Assembly: GCA_036674765.1 (NCBI GenBank)
Contig: JARVKI010000117.1
Location: forward strand, 61,439-125,438
Direction: 5' to 3'
DNA from: Seiridium cupressi
Taxonomy: Eukaryota; Ascomycota; Sordariomycetes; Amphisphaeriales; Sporocadaceae
DNA length: 64,000 bases
Below are positions 45,471-57,150 of this stretch, in pieces; the first letter of the stretch is position 1, and every line of letters starts with the position of its first letter. The position numbers and the translations under genes are program-made. A model generated the notes under the pieces. The model saw nothing but the letters and a program-made list of their open reading frames with translations. It searched no databases and was not told the DNA's origin.

Positions 45471-46304
45471 TGTCGCAGATTATGGTATGGGATCTTGTCG
45501 CAGTTGGTAGGATTCCATTACATTTTGGACCCTGGCAGTTGAGAACTGGTAGGGAGCAAGGCGCAGGAGAGCGCTTGTTACCCGCAGCTAAGATCGACGT
45601 TCGGAATGGGCCAATTTTGATAGATATCGGGACAAGGCTGGCGATATGCCCTTCAAGGGCTAGATAATACTGGTGTTGTGTGTTCAATGACGTCCTTGGT
45701 CTACTGGCCGCCTGGCGGGCTCTGGTTCGCAGGGCCTTGGTCAGGTCAAGGTTGCGTGGGGCTTGTGCTATGTATGCGCTGCGGCAATTTTGCGGAGTCT
45801 GTCGGATTAAGCTTGCTTCTCGTCGTCGTCGTCGAACGGACCGACGTTCAATGATCTGTCGTGAAGAAGGCTGCGCAACTGAGAATGACAAACGACAGGA
45901 GGGGTGTTGACAAGTGGTAAACACAACACTTGCGGCGCAATGCGAGTGAAGCGCTAACTGCGTGTACCTACAATGTGGTTAGGTTAACTAACAATCAACC
46001 GGGTTTGCTCCCCCATTGCCCCGCGCCCCTACAACAAGCCTCTACTCCGCTTTGTCACCGATCCGAGATATCGGATGGCATTGCCCCCAATTTTGTCACA
46101 TCCCTACCAAGCCTATCTCGTTACCCTCTTCAAATCGTCTTATGACTGGTACCAAGTCACGGGTATGGATGGCAGACAAGCGTGAAGGGCTCCAAGCTTG
46201 AGCTGGCAGTCTATAGTTCTAACAAATGAGCTATCAATTCATACATGTACATATTGAGATATGGATTCCACCCAAACCACAGCGGGCATGTTGTCCCCAC
46301 CAAT
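45471..46304. other. Intergenic region
   Basis: About 830 bp containing the hbrB promoter and the 3' end of the phosphate transporter. No further gene recognised. Confidence 0.4.
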
Positions 46305-49090
46305 CTATAATCCAATAATCCGCATGGCACCATATCCGACCGTGACCACGATCACCAGGGTGATAATACTGCTCGGCACACCACGACTAATGAAGTGCTT
46401 GACTTGCAGGTAACGTTGGCCAGTAGCATCCTCCTTCATGATAGCAGCTATACAATCATTAGCATTCGTATGGATACTCAAAAGGGTCCCCGAAACTTCG
46501 GCACACAGTACAAGGCAGCACTTACTCATGTTAGGGAATCCGGACGTTGGGAGCGCCATGGCAGCCGAGCACATAAGCGCAGCACTCATGACCAACAAGT
46601 TCGGATGCGGTTCCTCCATCTTCGAGCCAATGTCACTAACGAGAGGTAAAATGATCAAGGCAGCGACGGTGTGGCTGATAAACGTGGCGATGAACAAAGT
46701 CAAACTGCTAAAAATGAGCAGGACAAGGTACAAGTCCAAGTCATGGACTTCAGCGGAAATGCTCTCGGCGACCGTGTGCAACAGACCAGAAGACTTGACA
46801 GCCTTGCCAAGGGACAACCCGCCAGCCGCCAGGATGATAATGGTCCAGGGGAAGTTGTTGAAGTCCTCTTTTGTCAAGATACCAATGCCGAAAAAGATGA
46901 CAATGGGCATAATGGCAATCACACCCATATCACCAAAAGTTGACTCGAGTTGATGGCTTGCACACCAAAGAGCAATCGTGGCCAGACAGACGATGGAAAC
47001 AAACCACTGCCCGATCGTGAAATCCTCCCTCATGGTTCGAATGGGGACGATGGTCGTGCCCCTGCCGGGTTGGAAGGTGACGAGCAGCAGGAACCAGATG
47101 CACAAGATGGAGAGAATGCCTACGGGGATGGTGACGAAGAACCATTGTCCCCAGGTGGGTGCTGGTTCCATGAAACCAAACGCCACAACGTTCTGGGGCG
47201 AGGCGATCGGGGACAGCATACCGCCGACATTCGAGGCCAGTGCGATTCCCATGATGACAGCTTTCGACATGTTGGAATCAGACGGCAGATTTCGCAGCAT
47301 GGGCTGTTACAGTCAGTAAAACGACTCCTTGTTACGAGAGATGTCCACACATACCTCAATGATGGAGAAACACAGGACAGGCGCAGCAACATTGCTGACA
47401 AGCATACTGGCAAAAGCAGCCACGAACATGTTGGCAACAAGGACAGTTCTCGGTTGCGTGCCTGCCTTGCTCAGAACAAAAGTCGCGATGCGCTTGTCAA
47501 TCTTGGTCTTCGAGAGAGCTGCGGCCACTGTGAAACCACCAAGCAGGAGCATGATGACGGGCGTCCACATGGCGGAGAAGATGTAGGCAGTTGCAGCTTT
47601 GGAGTCAAGTCTGTTGTTCGGTGGCTCATCATCGCGAACCACATTCAACACCACACACAGGAAGGGAATAAGCAGCGAAGTGACGAAAAGGGGTATAGCC
47701 TGTCGAGTGTTAGCTACCTGTTCAGCCGAATCGCACTCATCATACGAACCTCAGTGGCCCATAGCAAACTGACGAACACCAGCATGGCCAGACAGTTCTG
47801 CTGCTCTGGGAGATCCATGATCGGCACAACGAGCAGAACTATAAAGATAGCAACGATAATGATCAGAGTCAGCATGGGCTTTCCCAGAACCCAGGTTGGG
47901 CACGTAACACGTCCTAGTGGAGTATCGATCTCTTTAGTAGGAGGCAATGGCACATCATCGCCTTGCAGTCTCGTCTTCATGCCATCGTGCTGAGCGCCGA
48001 GCAGACCTCGGCCAAGACTAGCAGCCTCGGCGCGGCGTTCGATGCCGATCAAGTCACGCCAGACAGTGTTGCGCTCCCAGACTACGTGCTCCCTCAGGTG
48101 AGAGCGAAGGTCTTTCTTGGCGATTTCAATGTTCCCTTCGCTCACAACCGCGGCATAGGCGTTCTCTACCTCTGCGATGTGGTCGTCAAGCCCCTCTAGG
48201 GTCTCGGCCTTGAACGGGTACGCTGGCTCCACGGTTGACGGCATGTACTTGGCTCGCAGGCTCTTGTCAATGATCTTGTCATACTTCTTCAAAACTTTGC
48301 GGAAGCCAGTCTTGTTCAACTGCGCGTACGACTTGAGCTCGCAAAGCTGGACATAGAGGCCGATGATCCGCTTCTTGATCATGATCCCAGAAGAAAACTT
48401 GGAGCCGATATCAGCATAATCGTCGTACGCCGCGACACTAGCGCGTCGTGCCGATCTTGGGAATTCGGTCGATGCTGACATTTCGGTCGAAGCATGCATG
48501 TTGGGCACCGTCTTACGCCTGCCAGGGAGACTCAGCCGGCGCTTCTTATTCAGGGCCGAGGTCTCATCATCGTCATCGTCACCGCTGTCGCTATCCTCGA
48601 CACCATCCTCGGTAGATTTTGCACTGCGGGCGCTCCTACCACTGGTGGTCTGCCTGATCTGGTCGGCGCTTGGTCCGGAGCCAGACGACGGTCGCGGCAC
48701 CACATCATAGGCACTCTCTCCCAGTTCCTCATACGAGCCGACATCCCGCAGAAGCTCTTCGACCTCGTCCAAGATCTCCTTCTCTTTAATCTGGTAAAAC
48801 GAGACAATCTTCTCTATTTCGACATCGAGCGCTCGGGAGAAGACAAGGTCGGGATCTTCGTTTTGCAGAAGCGGTCGGGTCTCGACGTCAGCAGGCCCAT
48901 TCTGGTGAACCGTTTTCTCAAGGGCGTAGATGCTAGCATGCACGAGTCAGCACGAACCGATGGCTGCAACTTTGCGCAGTGCGATCAACCACTGGACATT
49001 CACTCACAGTTTCTTCAAGTTGCTGTAGGCGATGTAGTGGCTGCTCCAGTCCGGAACGGCGTTGAACTGAATGCTGTGCGAGAACTTCAT
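46305..49090 (-). CDS. SPX-domain low-affinity phosphate transporter (Pho87/Pho90 type)
   Basis: Minus-strand exons 49090-49008, 48932-47750, 47699-47355, 47303-46526 and 46447-46305 give 843 residues; introns are 50-78 bp. I start at the ATG at 49090 because it yields the canonical SPX opening MKFSHSIQFNAVPDWSSHYI. The SPX domain (about residues 1-330) includes the basic helix FRKVLKKYDKII that binds inositol pyrophosphates. A linker leads to a 12-helix anion:Na+/H+ symporter domain of the DASS/CitM type from about residue 385, with motifs SNVAAPVL and a late GFPNMTAIM restored by the last splice. It imports phosphate at the plasma or vacuolar membrane, gated by SPX. Pho87/90 versus vacuolar Pho91 cannot be separated from sequence alone. 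Confidence 0.85.
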
Positions 49091-49959
49091 CTCGTCTTGC
49101 TCGACTAGCCAGCGTCTCCTCGCTTCCCGTTTTGCTTGTCGGCGGGCTTCTCTTTCCGGGTCGTGGCGACTATCCTTGGTCTGGATGTCGCGGTAATCGA
49201 CGAGCTCGTACTCCTCAGCAGACTGAGCAGTTTCTCGGCTACTCCCCCCTCGATCCTTCAAGCTTATCGGAGATTGTCGATTTGGTCGGGCAGCTTGGTG
49301 CGCAGGTTCAGAGTCGCGGAAAGAGGAGGGGTTCGATAGAGGCTGTGAGAAAGATATGGTGGAAGAGTCGAATCGAGCCTTTTTATCTCGCGGTGATTTG
49401 AGGAGTTTTCGTCTACAGCTGGATATTTCCGTCCACAAGAGCTAGGTATGGGTTTGGTGAGACTGCTACATTGGACCCAGACAACGGTCGCCTCGAGCTA
49501 GTGCTACTGTAGGCCGCCTAACTTCAATCGTGAGCTCACGACCCATCGTAGGCTTCCGATCAGAGGGCTGCACTGCCAAGGTGGAGTTTGGCCTCTTTTG
49601 TGTGGCTTGACGGTCAAATGGGCCAGTAATCAGCCACGAATGATAATCCTTGAGTGGAGCATGTGCACTGATGCGCCAGATTCACTCGCTCCGTTTACAA
49701 GGTCGTCTGACAGCCATGGATCGCGACAACCATGCCCATGTGGCTCTCGTGGTGACCCCGACGGTCGTTTTTTCAAATATTGGAGTTGCGATTCATTCAG
49801 CGCTAACTACATCAGTAACTAGTTTCCTCATTGACCAAGTAAAACAACAGCGTCCCATTCAAATACTATCATATGACTCGAGCCCTTGATAAGCTTCATC
49901 CCTCCAGTGAACATTCTAGCAGATGGTCCTTTTTTGAGAGATCCGTCCTGCTGGGGAAT
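49091..49959. other. Intergenic region upstream of the phosphate transporter
   Basis: About 870 bp. The frame ahead of the ATG at 49090 stays open to 49438 without another ATG and is probably 5' UTR. Nothing else recognised. Confidence 0.4.
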
Positions 49960-50610
49960 TCATTGCTGGTGCTGTATTGGGCCCCCAATAAATGTGACAA
50001 ATCTATCGACATTGGCTATTTCTAGATCCGCTCTGGCCCCCTTCTGTCCAAGCAAAGTGATGCCGTAGTTTGCAAATGAGCGGAAATAAATCTCATTATG
50101 AGAAAACTGCCTCTCTATGTGGTCGTTGGAGACAGGCGCACGAATGTCAGTGCAAAGGATGGGAGCCTTTTCCAGAATTGGCTCCATCAGAAATTGCTGG
50201 ATGCCTTGAAGTGTCAATGATTCGGCTTCCTTTTCGGCGTGAGCAGCGTTATACCAGACCCTGGCCCGGACGCTTTGATCAGGGAAGAGGTTCAGATACT
50301 GAAGAACCGGACTACGACTATAGAAACTACCTGGAACGGCGGGGTCTTGAGCAGTGTTGGGCATGTTGGGCGATTGGGGCTCATGAGGTTCACCGGACAA
50401 ACAAGGCTGCTGAGACGTACTTGGTGGATCAGCCCGATTAGTCGCATCTGTAGAACTCTGCGCCTCGAGGGTATTGAGGGGGTTCCAGGATGCAGCCATG
50501 CTAATTGCTGTGCTTGAAGTATGGTTTTTGGCTTGCAATATTGATGACGTTGGAAAGAGCCGTTGATCAAACGCAACTTTTAGCCGCGTTTGATACAAGG
50601 GTGAACACAT
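49960..50610 (-). CDS. Hypothetical protein (216 aa)
   Basis: A single minus-strand frame from the ATG at 50610 (MCSPLYQTRLKVAF); an internal ATG opens MAASWNPLNT and may be the true start. The middle is Pro/Ser/Gln-rich; the second half (FPDQSVRARVWYNAAHAEKE, RQFSHNEIYFRSFANYG) looks ordered. No signal or membrane segment and no family recognised. Confidence 0.45.
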   Translation of the reverse strand: MCSPLYQTRLKVAFDQRLFPTSSILQAKNHTSSTAISMAASWNPLNTLEAQSSTDATNRADPPSTSQQPCLSGEPHEPQSPNMPNTAQDPAVPGSFYSRSPVLQYLNLFPDQSVRARVWYNAAHAEKEAESLTLQGIQQFLMEPILEKAPILCTDIRAPVSNDHIERQFSHNEIYFRSFANYGITLLGQKGARADLEIANVDRFVTFIGGPIQHQQ

Positions 50611-52884
50611 GAACGAGGGAGGATCGGTGGCTTGGTTACATTAAGACTTTCTATTGGGGTTTATATGTCTCTTAAGTTGGGGGTGATTGTGTATCGTTTC
50701 TGTGAATCATTCAAGGTATGACGCTTTTGAGGATTGCGTTGTAGGGCGGGTTATTACATACACCTGCCCAGTTATGTATAGGACGATGGAAGTCCACACG
50801 GCGGCCGATTATTGAAACGACATAAACAGCTGCTGCCGATTTACAAGTTCTCGAGTATATGACCCGCGGCTTCCGGGCGAGCGTGGAAACGATATACTAA
50901 CGGTACTTGATTGACACGATAGAGGCTAATAGATAGGTGTGGCTCGGTAGGGGTTGCTGATGTGTCAGCATGGAAGAGCATCATATAATGGAGTTGCCAT
51001 CTGTGCCAAAAAAACCTAGTTTCGGTCATATCTCTTTTTTTCTGAATATTAAATAGCGATTGTATTACTAATCGTATTCCCTTTGCTATAATATGAACTA
51101 TTAAATCCTAATAATACTACTATAAAGAGATTCCGGTAAAAACCACGGAATCTTTAAATATCTCATAAAACAGTTCAAAGCTTTTGCAAATATTTCCGAG
51201 TTTCGGGTAATCAGAGCTCGGAGTTACGCCTAATGTAAGTCTTTCTCAATCTTTAAAGCTGATACACAAGAGGGATCTATAGGCAACTTATACCATCATC
51301 TGAACATGTCCGCATAGGGCAAAATGATAGACATGTTGACCCAAATAACAATTTTCTCGCATCTTGGTTTCTTACTTTATATGAAGCATTATCACATCCT
51401 AATTTGTTGCTGTCGGTCTGAATCTAACAAAATTGACACTTCGTTTTCGAGAAAGTGGAAATACAGGCTTCGTGTATCCTAACTCAATCTGCTTATATGC
51501 TGATAAAGAGGAACAGGCTACTTGATCAATGCATCGTGATTTGCTTTACGAAATGTTCAGTTTAAAGCTTTGAGGCCCACTGTACTTTTCGGGTCATCAC
51601 ATCCGAGGATTACAAGGAGCTATCAGGCTATCGCTAAGTAAATTCGGCGCTGATTTTGCCGAGGCTAGTTCTGCATTCTCTTGAGGTTCCACCGATACTG
51701 GACTGTCTCAGATAGAAAGCTGTCCAGTGTTGGGGTCACAGTGGTATGAACTATGGAGACACGCGAATTTACGTGTTTGGGGGTTAATGTTCTCGATCCA
51801 TCGGTATATCAAGAAATATCAACTCGACTAGGAGACCACACGCAATCCAGCGGCCATCGCCTCAGGGTATATTCGATTAGATAATCAATCAGCCCCGTAC
51901 AAACTGTAAAGAAGGGATCTTTCCATATTCACATTGAGGCTGCCAAACATGAAATTACAGACAGGGAATAAACACTTGAGAAGATTCTGTGGCCCAATGT
52001 AAAGATGTTGTATCGGGCACTTACGATGCACTATTGACTCGAAAATCTCAGCTGCAGCAATGACTTCCATGAGAGGTTTGAGTAACGGAGCACCCTGCTT
52101 CTGTGGCTATTGAGGGCGCCTTATATACCAAATTGATGGTGTCAAGAGTAGCCTCCTGGCTAGCTCTATATCAAATATAAATTCTCTACCCAGGAAATCA
52201 CAAATCGAGCAAAGCCCAGCAGGATTTTAATCTACTCTAGGTGAACGTTTGTAATCCCAGCTGATACAAATCCCATTATGAAAACTCATTTACGACCAGT
52301 AGGTTTGTTATCCTCACGCGCGAATCGGAATAGGTTTTGATCGAGGAAAATTGCGCTGAGAGATTGTTTCCCGCTTACGAGTTCTGCAGTTCAACCCTTC
52401 CCCAACAGCTACCCATTTCCGAACTGTGCCTCTTACCGAAAAACCCCGGTCCCCAGTTTATTGAAGCTTCTGTGCGCACGTGGGAAAGAACCCCTGTTAG
52501 ATACGCCTTAGTATTGTCGTTTAGCCAATCGGTTGTTTCCCAACTCCTACTGAACCGAGAACAAGTCAGATTTGACGAGGACTACATGCTGTGGCTGAAA
52601 ATGAATCTATCAATACCCTGCCGAAGTGTGCATTATCTAGCATTGCGTGCATTTTTGCGACTCGTAGTCGTCTGCCTGGAAGGATTCGCACTCCTGATTG
52701 GAAGGCCGAGGGACGCCTCGAAAGGTCCTTCTGCCTTTCTCGTAAACTCCTACGACATAGATAGGTGCTGAGGACAATTGAACTGCCCAAAATGACCGAA
52801 GGTACATGTCAGTGACCAGATATAAATACTTTGAGCTGTCTCCGAGATAATAGTCAAGGAGGACCCAACAAAACCGGCGTCGAT
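50611..52884. other. Intergenic region with an AT-rich patch
   Basis: About 2.3 kb. 51030-51190 is AT-rich and may be an old RIP-mutated repeat. An open frame at 52337-52771 has no recognisable domain. No gene is supported. Confidence 0.4.
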
Positions 52885-53306
52885 ATGTATGGAAAATACT
52901 TACTGGTAGCGTGGCTTACTTGCCTTGCCCATGGGCGTGGTGAGGACCTGCCGGTTGACCTTGGGTATGGAAAATACACAGGTTCTCGTGTTGAGAGCTC
53001 TGGTTTAAACATATGGAAAGGGTATGGCTCTGAACTGTCGCGTTGAATCGTTGCTTACATGTACCAAGAATCCGCTACGCTGCACCTCCTATTGGCGAGC
53101 TCCGCTTCCGAGGCCCTGCTAAGCCAGAAACTACTGGGGAGACAATCCAGACTGATAATTTTGGAGCCCCTTGCCTTCAAACCTTGGCAGCCGGCAACAA
53201 CACTCCCAACATTCCACCTCCTACGGGAACTCCAGACCAGGACTGCCTATTCGTGAATGTCTACGCCCCAAGTGGAGCCAGAGATCTTCCAGTCTATGTC
53301 TACATA
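52885..53306 (+). pseudogene. Type-B carboxylesterase, 5' part (interrupted by insertion)
   Basis: Exon 1 is 52885-53021, the intron 53022-53068 (47 bp) and exon 2 starts at 53069. A signal peptide (MYGKYLLVAWLTCLAHG) is followed by the esterase/lipase N-terminal motifs IRYAAPPIGELRF and QDCLFVNVYAP, which normally leads into V-W-I-H-G-G-G. Here the sequence stops after PVYVYI, exactly before the oxyanion-hole HGGG. The rest of the gene lies from 61263 onward. The N-terminal half is otherwise intact, so the break is the insertion itself. Confidence 0.85.
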
Positions 53307-53489
53307 CAGCTGATAACGTTATTAGCTTCTACCTTGTTAGTCAAAATTTTATATCAAACGATCCAATTCTAGACTTACACCGTGTTAATATTTGCTGACT
53401 AAACTGTGTACTTCTGGCCGACCCTGACATATGGGTTAAGTGGGCCCAGGTCCATTATTATCAACCTTACAAACTGTTACCAACCGAAG

Positions 53490-55680
53490 CAAACAAACCA
53501 ATTTAAAAATATTATACTATTATATACCGGTATAAGTATAAAATGGCTAATACCGCCGTTATTAAATTAAAAGCTTTAATAAAGTAGCGAAAATATTTAA
53601 TGCTTTTCGATTATTATATTTATAAAACTTATTTACGCGAAGTTTTTTATATTATAATTTATTTACTTTATAAAATATATAAAATCGATTTAAAACGTGT
53701 TATTATTATAAAAGTAATCGGTTAAATCGTACGGTTTATATAGTTATTAATTATCGGCTACCGGTTAAACTTTTATTTAAAGTTTAATATAAACTGTTTT
53801 TTATTTAATTTTAAAAAAACGCTAATTTTAAACTTTTTTCATTAATTTAATTTAGTTTAAGCTTTAAAATATAAAGGGTAAAACCGGTTAAAATAATAAT
53901 AGAATTTTTAAAACGTTATATTATTATTTTTAACTTTTTAATAAATAATACGCTTATAACTTTTATTATAAAACGCTTATAATATTCACCGTTAAATATT
54001 TTAATTAAAATACTTTTACTGTTTTTAATTTTGCGAAATAACTAATTTAAACTTTTAAAACGCTTTATTTAATAATATAAACGGCTAGCCTTTTATTATA
54101 ATATTAAAACGCTATTAAAGCGTTAACGGTACGGCGCTTATAAAAAGCCGTTATATTAATTTAAAATTTAATTTTCTCCTTTCTTTTTTATATAATAATA
54201 ATATACTAAATTATTAATATATAAAACTGTAACACCCTCTTTTTTTTAAAACTAATTACAACGCGATACGCCCGACGTAATTAGCCTGTAATCCTCGCGG
54301 GGATGCGACGTCGATTCGAATAACGACCTATTAAACCAAAGTGATAAGCGTAACCTTAACAGTTAACCTTTAACTTTACTTTTCTTATAGCTTCGCGATT
54401 AAAATAAAACCGAGATTTATAACGAATAACCGCCGATATATATTTATTACTCGATTAAATAATAAATAAAATATAATAAAAAGAGGTTTTTTTAAAAATA
54501 TTAAAGTAGATTTTATATTTATTTTAAAAGTATATTAAATTAAATTTTTTTAAATTAAAATTATAAAAATATATAATTAAAAATTATTATTTAATATAAA
54601 TATATATATTAAAAATATTAATATTATAATTATTATAAAAGATTATACCGTATATAATCTTATTAAGTTTTATAATAAATTAAAAATACGTTAAAATAAA
54701 ATTAAAAAGTAAATATAAATATAAATTTTATATTTTTAAAACGGGAAAGCCTTTTAATTCGTTATTATTTTTAATTATATAAATATTAATTTATTTAATA
54801 ATAATATATTTATAATATAAAAGCGAAGTAGAAAATTAATTATTAAAGTTATATTATTTTAATAAATAATTTAAATTAAAGTTAAAAAGTCTTTTAATTA
54901 ACTATTAATTTAAATTCGGGTTTATTAAATAATATAATATTTAAAGTTATTTTATTATTTTAATCCGTATTATTAATAAAATAATATTATAAAAAAATAT
55001 TATAAAATAAAAGCGTATTATTTTTAAAAATTTATTTAAAATATTAAAAAAATTTTACATTTAAAAAATATAATAATATATTTAATTATTTATAAATTTA
55101 AATTTATATTAAAAAGTAATAATATTTAAAACGTAAACGTAAATATAAACTTTTTTTAACGGGCCGTTTTCCGTTTATTTAAATAATTAATATTTTATTT
55201 AATATATTAATAATTTTACCGCGTAACTTTATAAAATTAATAAGTTTTAAAAATATAAATATTAATATATATACCGATTAATATTACTTTTAAATAAACG
55301 GTAAAGTTTTAAAAGTATAATTTAAATTATATAAGATTTTAACATTAAATAAAATTTATAATTTTAAATAATTATATAAAAAATAAAGTTATTAATTTTT
55401 AATAAATAATAAAGTAAAAATTAATTATATTAAACGATATATTCGTAATATTTTAAAATAAATAAAATAACGTATTAAATAAAAATTAAACGCGCTTTTA
55501 TTTTAATTATATTTTTCTTTTTTATTTTATTTTTTATTTTATATTTTAAAATTCTTTAATAAAAAAACCGATATAACGAAAATAACTTTTAACATTTAAC
55601 TTTTTTAATCCTATTATATTTACGCACTATTTTAAAAAGGTAGCGAATTTTTATTATAAATAATTAATATATATTACGGC
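53490..55680. repeat. AT-rich RIP-mutated block
   Basis: The base composition collapses: 54541-54600, for example, contains no G or C at all. From 54361 to about 55050 there is not a single CpA or TpG dinucleotide, while remaining C and G are often in CpG. This is the signature of repeat-induced point mutation, which converts CpA to TpA on both strands. Translation in any frame is full of stops, so the original repeat can no longer be identified. A frame near 53540 begins MANTAVIKLKALI and may mark a lost element gene. Confidence 0.85.
54103..54234. repeat. 132-bp direct repeat, left copy
   Basis: Begins ATTAAAACGCTATTAAAGCG and ends GTAACA. It matches 55681-55812 over its whole length, with differences that are mostly transitions. 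On the minus strand the unit begins TGTTAC, as do many retrotransposon LTRs. Confidence 0.75.
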
Positions 55681-55812
55681 ATTAAAACGCTATTAAAGCG
55701 TTAAAGGTACAGCGCTTATAAAAAGCTGTTATATTAACTAAAAACTTAATTTCCTTTTTTCTTCTTCGTATAATAATAATATACCAAATCACTAGCATAT
55801 AAGACCGTAACA
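55681..55812. repeat. 132-bp direct repeat, right copy
   Basis: Same length and order as 54103-54234. Its GTAACA end is the exact point where the minus-strand transposase reading frame breaks, so this repeat bounds a later insertion into the transposase gene. Confidence 0.75.
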
Positions 55813-56762
55813 GTATATAAGGACCAGTTTCGCTTAATAAATGCTTTTAACTCGGTAAAGAATTCCTCGATCAGATTTGGATCGGGTGAGTAAGGCGGTA
55901 GAAACAGGACTTTAACGCTTACTTCTTTATATATCTATTTAATCCTGTCTGGCTGGTAAAATAGTGCATTATCCATTACCAGGACAGACTTTAGCTCGGG
56001 CTATCTACTACAAAAGGGTAATAGTTTACGGATAAAGTTTTTAAATACTACACTATCGGTTATGCCCTTAAAGATTTTCATATAGATAACGCCATCTTGT
56101 GCATACGCTAGAAGGACTTAGTATCGCTTCCCGCCATGGAACCGGGTCTTCTCGACCGGTATTACTCCTAACGGAGCCTATCCGCTGCGTCGATAGCCGG
56201 TTCGAGTATCGCAGCCAGATTTATTAACATATACCAAGTAATATAACGAAAACTCCGAAAGAGTATGGCAATAATAATCACGCAACTTTGCGTTTCTTTC
56301 CGTTGCCAGGCGGCGTATAGTTTTTCTTGTCTAGCTAATCGAACGGAGCGCCCGACTTACGCTCATTTTTGTCGCTTAAACGCCATCGAATTCTTTCGCA
56401 AGGAAATTAACCATATCGTCTTGGAGCATGTCGGGGTATTATAATAATATGTCGCATAAGGCGTTAAGCATAGGTGGCGTGACGCTTCTAAAACGTCCCA
56501 CGGCATTTCGAGGGGCTCTCGTTGTCCCAAAGCATCGGAGGTTCCTTCGTATCGTTATGATAGATCGTGGCGTGCAGCCGACAGCATCTGCAATTATATC
56601 ATTAGTCAACTTCTGGCTTTCGATCATTCCCTCGGCCAGTTCTTGTTTCGATTCTGCCAGGTTGGGTGCTATGGTTAGTGATGGCTGTTGTGTTGCAAGA
56701 CGATAATCAGTGTGATTAGCAACGGTGTCCTTGAGTGTTTGGCTGCCATGGGTCCACCCCAC
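55813..56762 (-). pseudogene. RIP-decayed Tc1/mariner DDE transposase
   Basis: One minus-strand frame from about 56762 down to 55816 reads as a fungal Tc1/mariner (IS630-type) transposase broken by seven stops. An N-terminal helix-turn-helix (IIADAVGCTPRSIITIRRNL) is followed by DMVNFLAKEF, LVYVNKSGCD, VLVMDNALFY and FLPPYSPDPNLIEEFF. The stops stand where Gln (CAA) or Trp (TGG) are expected, i.e. C-to-T changes on one or the other strand. The first catalytic Asp and the following acidic residue appear mutated (V-D-E-S-G-C to V-N-K-S-G-C). The frame stops abruptly after FIKRNWSLY at the 132-bp repeat. It cannot make an active enzyme. Confidence 0.85.
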
Positions 56763-57150
56763 CCTTTCGTACTAGGTCGAGACATTCTTGAGCCTTTTCG
56801 CACGGGACACCCAAACGCGTTTTCTTCATGCCTCCTCCGCGAGGAGATGGATCGTCGTTCATCACTTCATCTTACTGCGGCGCATTAATGTTGCAGGCTC
56901 GGCTCCAAGATGGCATCCTATTGGTTGACCCGAAAGACCCCGCGCCCGACCTTGACTGCACGTCCCATTGGAAGAACTCGTTGCTCGATTCAGCCTCAGC
57001 CACCATGACTGATGAGTGCCTGGCCTTCTCTGGCAGAACTACGATGGCTTTGGCAGGAACAACTTTCGATGTGACAATAACCTTCAACCGGAGTACACAC
57101 AAATTTGGAGCGACCGATTATACTGTACCTTTCTCGACCCCGCGACGACG
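56763..57150. promoter_or_regulatory. Upstream region of the NLR gene
   Basis: About 390 bp between the decayed transposase start and the NLR ATG. The transcription start must lie here or inside the transposase relic. No TATA box stands out. Confidence 0.35.

Noticed and set aside
46950..47993. 347-codon plus-strand frame
   Set aside because: Antisense to the phosphate transporter exons, with no domain of its own.
53475..54234. LTR starting TGTTAC at 53475 and ending GTAACA at 54234
   Set aside because: The termini fit an LTR, but the right-hand repeat shares only the last 132 bp, so the longer unit is not supported.
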